Source: Cytidiella melzeri
Taxonomy: Eukaryota; Basidiomycota; Agaricomycetes; Polyporales; Irpicaceae
Length of the DNA: 64,000 nucleotides
Reading direction: 5' to 3'
Assembly: GCA_022592445.1 (NCBI GenBank)
Contig: JABYQR010000195.1
Coordinates: 21,918-85,917, forward strand
This document shows positions 10,695-19,924 of the stretch, piece by piece. The notes below the pieces were generated by a model. The model was given only the letters and a program-made list of their open reading frames with translations, was not told the origin of the DNA and searched no databases. The position numbers and the translations under genes are program-made. The stretch's first letter is position 1; each line of letters starts with the position of its first letter.

Positions 10695-11798
10695 TACGTT
10701 GTATTGGCCCGGACCCTTGATCTTCCTTCTCACGTTGTAGTTGTAGTGCCGAAAGACGTACGCATCCGTTGTAACGTACCCGAGTCTTTCTTCGAGGCTC
10801 GACAAGAATTGCGCAAACAAGGTCGTCCCCATGTCTACACAGAGAAGGACCTTGAAGCCATCGTCTTGTATGTCTCACGCCGTCCTCACTACCATCCTCT
10901 CGGTACTAGACTCCCACACTTCAACCACGAAAAGTTTGCTCGTGACAACAAGTCTATCAAGGAACGTACACGCGCCGAACGTACGCAAACTCTCGCCGAC
11001 CGTATTGAGAAACCGTCTCTCAAGGATTGCATCTCCCGGGCACCCGCACCACCTCGACCGGATGCGCAGAAACTGGTGACACTCGACTTCCATAAGTTCT
11101 CGATCAAGGACCAAGTCGGCATTCTCAAGCCAAAGGTCGAGGCCACCACCAGATGCCTCAGGATTCTGATCGAGCTTACCCGTGACCGCAACGACTCACA
11201 GGTCAAATCAGTCCTGCTACTCAACAACAAACTTCTGTACCTCACAGAACATACGGAGGAAGTACTCTCCACCCGCACGCCTGCCCAGCTCGAAGCACTG
11301 AATTGGGGCCTGCAGTCAGTAGGACAAATCAACTTCACACAACTGCGCAAGAGGTTGACAGAGGTCACGAGTCGAGTTGCATTTGTAGCAGACAGAGGAT
11401 ATTTTGAGAAACTCCCCTTGTAGTAGATAGCAATCATTGAGTGCGATAATCTTTTCCATGTTTTTGATCCCAACAATCGTCGGGACTGTCACGATAACAA
11501 AGAGGATCACGCGTATATCAAAGTCTGCAAACAGCAGTCGTGTCCAAATCGAAGTCAAAAGTTTGTGGTATCTCGTCATTTCAGACAAGGACAACTATAC
11601 TCCGGTTACGTACCCTGTGATAACAGTCAAATTCCATTAACTGTCGGAGTTCCTGAAGAAGTCGAAGTTGATACCAGTTTAGTTGTACCGGAAATCCCAC
11701 CGGTTTCACCAGACGTCACCCCCATTATTCCTGACCCCATCACTGCTCCTGTCACCCCAAAACTCTACCCATTCAAATCGTTTCCCCCATCACAATGA
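10695..11798 (+). CDS. Element C upstream reading frame of unknown function (ORF0)
   Basis: After an in-frame TAG at 10692 the frame stays open for about 242 codons to a tandem TAG TAG (11421-11426). It then continues in the same frame for about 120 more codons to TGA 11796-11798, which overlaps the gag ATG (11795) as ATGA. The whole frame contains no ATG codon, so it must be reached by splicing, by a non-AUG start, or as a fusion. The N-terminal part is basic with HFNHEKFARDNK and a helical segment (VLLLNNKLLYLTEH). The part after the stops has a Cys/His cluster (ECDNLFHVFDP, DCHDNKEDH, VCKQQSC). The two TAGs could each derive from CAG by C-to-T change. I recognise no family. Confidence 0.5.
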
Positions 11799-12855
11799 CA
11801 ACACCCGCAGTTGATCCTGCCTTGATTGCAGCCATTGTAGCCGCAGTTGCGCAAGCAGTGCCGAGACCGCAAGTCACGGTCAACAATAACGACTCCAAGT
11901 CCGATAGATACAAGGGCGAACATGGCCGCGACTTAGAGCGGTTCCTGTCACAATGCGAGGCTTACTGGGTGACCGCCAGTATCACCGATGAAAAAACCAA
12001 GGTCCTGACAGCAATCTACCGGTTGTCAGAGAAGGCTGCCCAATGGGCAACACCAGTCACGGACCATATGGCTGATCACAACGGTGATTTGCCGGCCAAC
12101 CTCGATACATGGGCCAAGTTTAAGACTGAGCTCAAAAAGTACTTCGGCGATGCAACGCCCGAAGATACTGCTATCCGTGAGTTGGAGAAGCTCTGTGGAG
12201 CAGAGAAAAAGGAGAAGAATGCGCGTGACATAGGTACTTACGTCACCGATTTCCAATCCTACGTAGGATGCATCAATGGGTTAAGCGACAAGGACAAGGA
12301 GATCTGGTTCATCAAGGGTCTCCCTGAATACATCTATGGGCGGCTGGCAACAGCCGAAGCACCTCCGGCCAATTACCAAGGCTGATTGATAGGTCCTCGA
12401 AAATGGCAGCTGCATACGCCCACATCAGGGAGACAACGGAAAAGAAAACTCTGTCTGTTCCCCCGTCAACTACGTCGAGACCCACCCAGTCTCAGCCCAG
12501 GTTTACTCTGGTTCCCCGTCCTTCCAACGGTCCTGTTCCCATGGAGGTCGATGCCTCCAAAATGCAACAAGATCGGCGGTGTTACAACTGCCAAGAAATT
12601 ACCACGGATCCCAGTCATATTGCACGCACGTGTACCAAGCCCGCAGTCCCTCGTCCACCTTCTCGTGGACCACGTGTAGCAGCTACCAATGCAGAGGCTT
12701 TGACCTCTAAAGTTGAAGGGAAGAAACCGGAGGCAACCGGAGAGCCGATTCCGTCAGGGGTATCAGAAGTAACCCTTAATGCAATACTTGGAGAGCTGGA
12801 AAAGTTGAAGGCGGAGAATGCCGACCTCAAGAAGAGACTTGAGGAGGGTTTTTGA
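11795..12855 (+). pseudogene. Element C Gag with one frameshift
   Basis: Starts at ATG 11795 (MTTPAVDPALIAAIVAAVAQ). The retrotransposon gag core follows: YKGEHGRDLERFLSQCEAYW, then LSEKAAQWA, LKKYFGD and FIKGLPEYI. A single-base loss near 12381 makes a premature TGA (12383-12385). The rest reads on from 12403 (MAAAYAHIRETTEKK), with a basic proline-rich stretch and a zinc knuckle CYNCQEITTDPSHIARTC. The knuckle spacing C-x2-C-x8-H-x4-C is four residues longer than usual. The C-terminus is a short coiled coil (LGELEKLKAENADLKKRLEE). It stops at TGA 12853-12855 directly after a slippery heptamer. Confidence 0.85.
12846..12852 (+). promoter_or_regulatory. Probable -1 ribosomal frameshift site between gag and pol
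   Basis: The heptamer GGGTTTT is read in the gag frame as G GGT TTT and followed at once by the gag stop TGA. It fits the X-XXY-YYZ pattern of simultaneous -1 slippage. The protease frame opens in exactly the -1 phase (continuing TTG ATT CGG). No downstream pseudoknot was worked out. Confidence 0.65.
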
Positions 12856-13415
12856 TTCGGGCCGTGATTCGAGCTGCGCAAGCACGCGCCCCGCGTATAC
12901 CATGTAACAATAGATTTTCCGTACTCGCGTCTGATGTATTAGAGACTGGTTCTGAATCGGAACATTTTCACATACCTATCCCAGTTTCAGGAGTGCGGAG
13001 ATCTAAAGAAGTCGCAGCAATGATTGATAGTGGAGCCTCAACACTATTCATTCATAAACGGTTTGTTCGAGAGCATCGTATCAGGACCCGGAAGTTGAAA
13101 CAACCAATTCCGGTGTACAACATAGATGGAACCCCAAATCGAGACGGGGCTATTGATGAAGTCGCCATTCTCAATATGAGGATAGGGGACCACGAGGAAA
13201 GGACTATATTCACGGTTACCGACATCGGGCCAGAAGATGTAATTATAGGAATCGATTGGTTGAGGTACCACAACCCCACCATTGATTGGTACGAAGGTAT
13301 CATCAGGATGGATGGATGTCCTGATGCATTTAAACCCAGGGAAAGGGTTGAGGAAGCGAAAGAGGCTGCAGCTAAGAGAACAGCTGAGCCCAAACGGAAG
13401 AAGAGATCCCAGGAT
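12852..13415 (+). pseudogene. Element C Pol: aspartic protease
   Basis: Read in the -1 frame from the slippery site. Catalytic motif AMIDSGASTLFI, flap region, then the second block DIGPEDVIIGIDWLRYHNP, all as in active gypsy proteases. The reading frame continues past PKRKKRSQ near 13405, but the RT frame lies in another phase from about 13415 (LWKVVEQLPYLPVD), so a one-base indel near 13405-13415 separates the two. The linker is acidic (EEAEEDIEETTED). Confidence 0.85.
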
Positions 13416-15242
13416 TGTGGAAAGTTGTGGAGCAACTTCCGTACTTACCGGTGGATACGGAAGAGGCCGAGGAAGACATTGAGGAAACCACGGAAGACTC
13501 AGGAAGTTTGGATGGGGCCGAGTTGCCAAAGTTACAGGCACAGGCCACTACTCAGCTCGGTGGAAAAGGAACTCCCCGACGCATTGTACGCACACGTCCG
13601 ACACCTATGGTACAGGAAGGCGAACGCTTGTTCACTCTAGCAGGATACACATACTCTAGTGAACTAGCTGAGGCCGAGAACCGGATTAAACCAGTCAAAA
13701 CCTTTGAGGAGATGGTACCTGAACAATATCGTCAACATGCTCACATCTTCTCTGAGACGGAATCTCAACGACTTCCAGAACACAAGTTGTACGACCATGC
13801 AATTGAGTTGATTCCGGAAGCAAAAGGATTCCATGCAAAGGTTTACCCGCTGTCACACCCTGAGCAAGAAGAGCTTGATAAGTTTATCCGAGAGAACCTA
13901 GAGAAAGGGTACATTCGACCGTCGAAGTCCCCAATGGCATCACCCTTCTTCTTTGTCAAGAAAAAGGATGGAAAGTTACGCCCAGTGCAGGATTACCGGA
14001 AGTTGAACAAAGTCACTATCAAAAACAGGTACCCACTGCTGTTGACCTCCGAACTCATGGATAGACTGCGAGGTGCTAAGTTCTTCACTAAGCTGGACGT
14101 CAGATGGGGATACAATAATGTCCGCATCAAAGAAGGCGATGAACACAAAGCTGCATTTGTCACCAACCGAGGACTATTTGAACCTACGGTCATGTTCTTT
14201 GGCCTTACCAATTCCCCGGCCACATTCCAGAACATGATGAACGACATCTTTGCTGATCTTATTGCTGAAGGCAAGGTCACCGTCTACCTAGATGATATCC
14301 TTATCTATTCCAAGGAGATATCCGAACACCGCAAGGTGGTACACGAAGTTCTGAGACGACTCAGGCAACATGACCTGTTTTTAAAACCTGAGAAATGCGA
14401 GTTTGAAATGTCGGAGACGGAATACCTTGGTGTCATCATTGGTCATAACCAATTACGCATGGACCCTGTCAAAGTAAAGGCAGTGGCTGAGTGGCCTGTA
14501 CCGCAGAATGTCTCCGATATCCGCCGATTCCGTGGGTTTGCAAACTTCTACCGGAGGTTCATCAAAGACTTTGGAAAGATATGTAAACCTCTAGACCGTC
14601 TCACGGGCAAGGTTCTTTGGAAGTGGGGTCCTGAAGAGCAGTTAGTGTTTGATGAACTCCACCGATGATTCGTGGAAGCGCCGGTGTTGGCAATGTGGAG
14701 TTTTGATAGACCCACACGTTTGGAAACAGATGCATCCGGATATGCAATGGGAGGGGTATTGGAGCAACAAGCCAAAGACGGCACGTGGCATCCAGTAGCC
14801 TATCGGTCTGAAGGCATGACTGAGACTGAACGGAACTATGAGATCTACGACCGAGAACTTATGGCAATTGTACGAGCCCTTGAAGACTGGCGTCATTATT
14901 TGGAAGGACTACCAGAGAAATTCCCTATCTTCTCTGACCACAAGAATCTCGAGTACTGGAAGACAGCTCGCAACTTGACACGTCGTCAAGCGCGTTGGTC
15001 ATTGTTCCTCTCACGCTTCAACTTTGAGATCATTCCGAAGCCCGGAAAGTCAATGGGAAAGTCGGATTCTATGTCCCGGCTGGGCCAACATGAGGTCAAG
15101 GACGAAGAAGACAACTTGTCACAAGTAGTTCTAGGACCTGAGGTTTTCCGAGCTGCTGCTTCTCAACCGGGGCAAGCTAGCGTACAACCAGACAGAGACC
15201 TGCTGAAACGTATCTGTGAAATGTTCTTTTTGAGAGACCGAG
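13415..15242 (+). pseudogene. Element C Pol: reverse transcriptase and RNase H
   Basis: RT is complete: GYIRPSKSPMASPFFFVKKK, VQDYRKLN, FTKLDVRWGYNN, FGLTNSPATFQ, and the catalytic VYLDDILIYSK with both aspartates. The thumb follows (GFANFYRRFIKDF). A TGA at 14666-14668 stands where the family has Arg (HR-R-FV). RNase H continues in the same frame: LETDASGYAMGG, then YDRELMAIV, FSDHKNLEYWK and TRRQARWS, with the D-E-D catalytic residues in place. Near 15240 a frameshift breaks the join to integrase (RDRGGRST versus VAEALAKVKK). Apart from these lesions it is the best preserved RT of the window. Confidence 0.9.
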
Positions 15243-16740
15243 GTGGCAGAAGCACTTGCCAAAGTCAAGAAACTCGGACCTCGCCTTCTTAGCCGGGGTC
15301 TCGAAGAGTGGAATGTTGAGAATGGACTGTTATTGTTCCGGGGAAAAGTTTATGTTCCTAAAGATGACGAAATCCAAAAGGAACTAGTTCGGAGACATCA
15401 CGACTTACCCGCCGCTGGACATCCGGGCAGGTACAAAACGCTGGAACTACTCTCGCGGAACTACTGGTGGCCCAGCATGACACGCTTCGTCAATGACTAT
15501 GTAGACACGTGTGACACCTGTCAAAGAACCAAGACATACCCCGCCCCACCACGTGGTCCACTCAATCCACTAGATCCGCCCAATGCTCGATGGGAAAGCG
15601 TTACCACGGACTTCATTGTCAAGTTACCACCATGTAAAGGATACGACTCTATCACGGTTGCAGTTGATCAAACAACAGCGCAGGTGCATTGCTACCCATC
15701 ACGGGAAAACATGAAAACTCCTGAACACGTGCAGGATTATATTGCAAACGTGTTTCGACTCCATGGGGTACCTCGCCAGATGATCTCAGACCGCGGTTTG
15801 GTGTTCGCGTCCAAGTTTCTCCGTGCTATCTACAATGCACTCGGAGTAAAGTCGTCTATGTCCACTGCGTACCATCCTCAGACAGATGGTAAAACCAAAC
15901 GTATGAATCAAGAAATAGAACAGTATCTCTGAGTGTTCTGCTCCTTCAGACAGGATGACTGGGTAGACTGGTTGCCAATTGCGGAGTTTGCGCTTAATAG
16001 CTGAGTACACTCGTCCACCGGGAAGGCTCCCTTTGAACTGATCTATGGGTATCTACCGGAGTTCCAGGCAAGAAGATGCCAAAGCTGCACTACAGCTCAC
16101 GGCAGAACGCATGAAACGATTCTACAATCACGGAGTTACAAAGGCCCCACAGTTTAAAGTTGGTGATAAGGTTTACATGGAACGTGAGAAGCATCCAAAG
16201 GAACAGCCGGTGGCAAAACTAGCACCAAAACGAGATGGTCCTTATGAAGTCTTGGAAAAGATTGGGGACCTGAATTACCGGGTCAAACTCACCATTCGAG
16301 ACAAACATCACCCAGTGTTCCACGTAGATAGGCTACGACCGGCCAAGACAGCAAGTTTGGTCCCTAACCGGGAATTTCCTGAACCAGAGCCAATTGTGGT
16401 TGACGAAGAAGAGGAGTACGAAGTAGAAAAAATTCTTGACTCAAGGATCTTTGGGCGAAAGAAGGAGTTTCAGTACCGTGTCAAGTGGAAAGGATACCCA
16501 GAATCAGAAAATTCCTGGGAACCAGCAACCAACATCACTCATGCTGATGAAGCTGTCAAAGATTTCCACAGATGACACCCAGGAGCTCCACGACCAATTG
16601 CTGCATCTCTATTCTTGGCAATGAATTTCCGACCAATTAACGAGAATTTTGTGAAGCTACCTTCAGAAACTCTACGACGCATATCCTTGTGGGAAGACGG
16701 AAAAGACTCAACTCCTGCCTTCCGGAAAAAAGGCCTTTAG
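15243..16740 (+). pseudogene. Element C Pol: integrase and chromodomain
   Basis: Zinc-binding region HHDLPAAGHPGRYKT, YWWPSM, CDTCQRTK. Core: first Asp in TTDFIVKLPP, second in ISDRGLVF. The glutamate block reads GKTKRMNQEIEQYL, with Lys in place of the catalytic Glu (GAA to AAA). TGA codons at 15930-15932, 16003-16005 and 16573-16575 all stand where the family has CGA Arg. A small deletion follows YGYLPEFQ near 16065. Then the GPY/F region (KRDGPYEVLEKIG) and a chromodomain (YEVEKILDSR, VKWKGYP, NSWEPATNI). Past the last TGA the frame is open to TAG 16738-16740, 11 bases before the LTR. Confidence 0.9.
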
Positions 16741-16751
16741 GAGGGGAGTAA

Positions 16752-17266
16752 TGTCACGAGCATGCACACTTTTTCCTTTCTTTTTCTTTTATTTTTGTTA
16801 TCCTATCTTCTCATTTTCCTTATCTTGTCTTATCAATGGTACATGGCTACTGCATGTGATCAAGTGCATGTGACTGACTAGTCACATGATCATAGAAGGT
16901 GCTGGAACATTGTGGAACATTGTAGAACATCACACCATAGCACACCATACGTTTCCACGGCAGTGTTAGGAGTACAGACCCGGTACCAGGGGTCCTTGTC
17001 TGAGATGTATATAAACCCACCCTGTAGCCACCTAAAGACCTCAGATTCTACCTCCTGGTCTTTAGGTGACGTTCACCTTGTACTAGTCTCACCATTGTGC
17101 TAATATATCCTGGTCTTTAGCTCATTGTTGGCTTCTCCCTCGTTGTTGTCTCTCCCTCATCATCATCATCTTCCCTGTCGTCATCGTCCACGCGAGTTCG
17201 CTCGTCGTTCCTCCATCACCGTCGTCACTTCCTCGCTCTTCATAGAGTTTGGTTGTGTTCTTGACA
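16752..17266 (+). repeat. 3' LTR of element C
   Basis: 515 bp, nearly identical to 10086-10599, with the same ends and TATA box (about 17008). Preceded by the polypurine tract and followed by the target duplication GTGTG. Confidence 0.93.
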
Positions 17267-17271
17267 GTGTG

Positions 17272-17822
17272 ATGAGCTTGTCAGCTCAGTGGTGTGCAAA
17301 ACAAATCTCCATAAAGGAGAGGTCCTGTGTGTGGGGGTAGTACCGGTGTTTGGCCTGGACTCTCTCTCCAGGTCTGGTAATGAAAGGATCCATCACAGTT
17401 CCACCTTTGTGGCAAATAGTTGGCAGATCAGTACTACACTGACCCTAAGTCTGGCCAAAACAAATTACCTGTCTTTGTGCCTAGGCAGTCATGAGTTTCT
17501 AGTCCTGTTGTCTAGCTCTTATAGTGAGCATCTGACACCAGACTCCACTATCACCTGTGGGGTGGCACACTCTCATCATGCTGGCATAGTACCAACCCCA
17601 ACTCTGACCAGCTCTAGGAGCATTGGGCGAGAGGGTGATTTGAGTTGTGCGCATCAAGGCAAAGCCTACACATGACTACCACTTAGAGCCTATGGTCTGG
17701 CTACCTCTAGTTCTAGAGGATTTGTAGAGAGGCCCACACACAGGCACAAGACGTAGAAGAAAGGGGAAAGAAGCCTCCAGCACATCCAGAGACGTGAGGA
17801 AGTAGGGGCAGTCTTATCCAAA
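17272..17822 (-). other. Leader of element B between 5' LTR and the upstream frame
   Basis: About 550 bases in B orientation between the LTR end (17823) and the element C insertion. It should contain B's primer-binding site; the minus strand directly after the LTR reads TTTGGATAAGACTGC, which I could not match to a tRNA. No coding region is convincing. Confidence 0.45.
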
Positions 17823-18971
17823 TGTAACAGTAAAGGTTACATTCACCAGATAAGTGTTATACTTGAGGGGGAGATAGAGAGATAGAGAGTAGAGTGTTTG
17901 TCAAGAGCACAACCAAACTCTATGAAGAGCGAGGAAGTGACAACGGGGGTGAAGAAACGACAAGCGAACTCACGTGGACGATGACAACAAGAGGAATGAT
18001 GATGAAGGAAGAGGGAGAGACAATGACAAGGAAGTAGCTGACAATGAGCTAAAGACCAGGATTATATTAGTACAATGGACCTAGTACAAGGTGGACGTCA
18101 CCTTAAAGACCAGGAGGTAGAATCTGAGGTCTTTAGGGAGCTACAGGGTGGGTTTGTATACCTCTCAGACAAGGACCCCTGGTACTGGGTCTGTACTCCT
18201 AACACTGCTGTGGAAACGTGTGGTGTGCTATGGTACAATGTTCTACCATGTTCCACAATGTTCCAGCACCTTCTATGATCATGTAACCAGTCTGTCACAT
18301 GTACTTGATCACATGCAGGAGCCATGTGCCATTGATAAGATAAGATAAGGAAAAGAAAAGGAAAAGGTGTGCATGTTCGTGACAGTGTTGGTGAAAGTGA
18401 GTACTGGGGAGTACAAAGTAGTCCTTGATCAACAGAGTGGAATAGACTGAGGAGATATGCCCTCAGGAGTGCCTCTACATATACATGAAGGGGTGGACCC
18501 TAGGTACTACCCTGATACCCTTAATACCTACTTGAGTAAGCAAAGTAATCTACCTTACCAAGCATGCCCTATGCCCTAGTGGTGCCACTTCAATAATCAA
18601 CCAATAGCAATTGTCCCCATGACCTTACCCCATAACCCAGTCCCAAGGCTAGACTTTTCCAGAAGGTTCCAAGAACTATGACATCATCTACTAGAATGTA
18701 ATACACTATGACATCATAGTTCTAGCATGTTCCACAAGGTTCCAGAGAGTTCTATCATGTGATACACAGATAAGGAAAGGAGCACATCAGTGCATCAGAG
18801 ACAGAGGGCGCATCAGCACATCAATCGATAGGCACTGGAATCAGCACCTGATAAGCACTGGATAAGTGCCTAAATAGATGCTGGATAAGTGCTGGATAAG
18901 TGCTTAAATATTCCCAATAATACCGTTGCCTGGTAAGGCAAGTCTTGTAGAAACATTGAAAATCTGTGACA
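17823..18971 (-). repeat. 5' LTR of element B, interrupted by a solo LTR
   Basis: On the minus strand it starts TGTCACAGATTTTC (18971) and ends TTTACTGTTACA (17823). It matches the solo LTR 9169-9857 along its length, including the internal AGTGCTTATCC-type repeats and the TATATA region (about 18478). Without the 486-bp insertion and one copy of its duplication it is about 658 bp. Confidence 0.9.
17899..18384 (-). mobile_element. Solo LTR, family C, inside element B's 5' LTR
   Basis: 486 bp, minus orientation: it begins TGTCAAGAGCAC on the plus strand and ends TTCGTGACA, the reverse complement of an LTR of the element C family. It is flanked by GTGTT on both sides (17894-17898 and 18385-18389). 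It is more diverged from element C's LTRs than they are from each other. Confidence 0.93.
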
Positions 18972-19293
18972 AGAACAAGTCTAGCCTTGGAACTGGGCCA
19001 TGGGGTCAGGTCATGGGGACAATTGCTATTGGTTGATTATTGAAGTGGCATTACTAGGGCATAGGGCATGCTTAGTAAGGTAGATTACTTTGCTTAATCA
19101 TGTAGGTATTAGGGGTCTTAAGGTAGTACCTGGGGTCCTTCCCTTCATGTACATATAGAGGCACTCCTGAGGGCATATTCCCTCAGTCTTATCCAATCTG
19201 TTGATAAAGGACTACTCAGTACTCTCTTGTACTTCACTCACCACACCTCTCACACTCTATCTCACTCTATCTCCTCGAGTTTAACAACTGTCA
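18972..19293 (+). repeat. Partial LTR of family B (3' half)
   Basis: Directly abuts the outer end of element B. It aligns to the 3' half of the family B LTR from AGAACAAGTCTAGCC through the TATA region to a diverged end near CAACTGTCA (19293). It is best explained as the right-hand remainder of an older LTR into which element B inserted; the left-hand part would lie beyond B's missing 3' end. Confidence 0.75.
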
Positions 19294-19924
19294 TGGACAG
19301 CATCACCCTGCATTTCTACTTACAGATTCTTAATCCTCAGCTGGCTGAAAGCACTTCAATATATAGCTTCATCTTAATCAGTATGCAGCAATTTCCACCC
19401 CCTATACATTTGGTGGCAATGTCCCAAAAAGGAGAATAAGTCCCAACAGTGCCCTGTAGAGTGTGCGCAGCCAGCCGTAACAAGCTATGACATCTTCAAC
19501 TTGCTGAAGTGCTCTAATAGCTTACTTGGTTCCACTTCCTTCAAGTGCTCCAGAACCTTCCACCACCTGATGCCTTCTGCTTCCGTGCTTGCTGTCTGCC
19601 TGCCCTCTCTGCCTGGAATGGCTCAGCAGCGCTGTTCTGCCCATGTCCCGACTTCACCATGGTATTTATTGTTCATTGTCACCACATTCATTAATAATTA
19701 GTTCTTTGCTTCTCTCTCCACAGGAACCATGCACAGTGGGTTCCTGGGAGGATTTGCAACATGTGGTTGTGAACTAACACATCTCCCCTCCCCTTGCTGT
19801 GTGGTGCCCATTGTTGCTGTTGTGAAACAATCATGCTAGAGCCTATAAATACGGCTTTGCACGACCTGCACAGCCTGAAACTCCAGCACCCATTGTGACC
19901 ACCTCTCACTTCTAACTCGCCGCC
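19294..19924. other. No recognisable gene
   Basis: Short open frames only. It holds GGAACC-type and CTTCCACC-rich sequence and a TATA-like CTATAAATACGG near 19844, which may serve the coding region that starts at 19925. Confidence 0.4.

Larger units (their letters stand above)
10086..17266 (+). mobile_element. Element C: full-length Ty3/gypsy chromovirus
   Basis: 7181 bp with both LTRs (514 and 515 bp) and a 5-bp target duplication GTGTG (10081-10085 and 17267-17271). Order: LTR, Met-free upstream frame, gag, protease, RT, RNase H, integrase, chromodomain, polypurine tract AGGAGGGGAGTAA, LTR. By eye the two LTRs differ at about a dozen positions plus one indel, nearly all transitions, so insertion is fairly recent. 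Several stops (four of them CGA to TGA), indels and a lost integrase glutamate mean it is inactive. It sits in the leader of element B. Confidence 0.95.
4288..18971 (-). mobile_element. Element B: minus-strand Ty3/gypsy retrotransposon carrying nested insertions
   Basis: Reading on the minus strand: 5' LTR (18971 to 17823, itself interrupted), leader (17822-17272), an upstream reading frame (10063 to 8803, interrupted by a solo LTR), gag (8449-7007), protease (6918-6187), RT and RNase H remnants (about 6250-5133) and integrase (5045-4646). The 3' end with LTR is missing, cut by element A at 4288. Joining the flanks of each nested insertion at its target duplication restores continuity, so the order of events can be read. 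The 5 bases just outside the LTR start are AGAAC. They belong to an older LTR of the same family, into which B seems to have jumped. Confidence 0.85.

Noticed and set aside
10889..11476. Minus-strand open frame of 195 codons inside element C
   Set aside because: Antisense shadow of the upstream reading frame, with low-complexity Arg/Ser content and no domain.
17818..18976. Treating 17823-18971 as a solo LTR
   Set aside because: The flanking 5-mers CCAAA and AGAAC do not match. The copy instead fits as the 5' LTR of element B.
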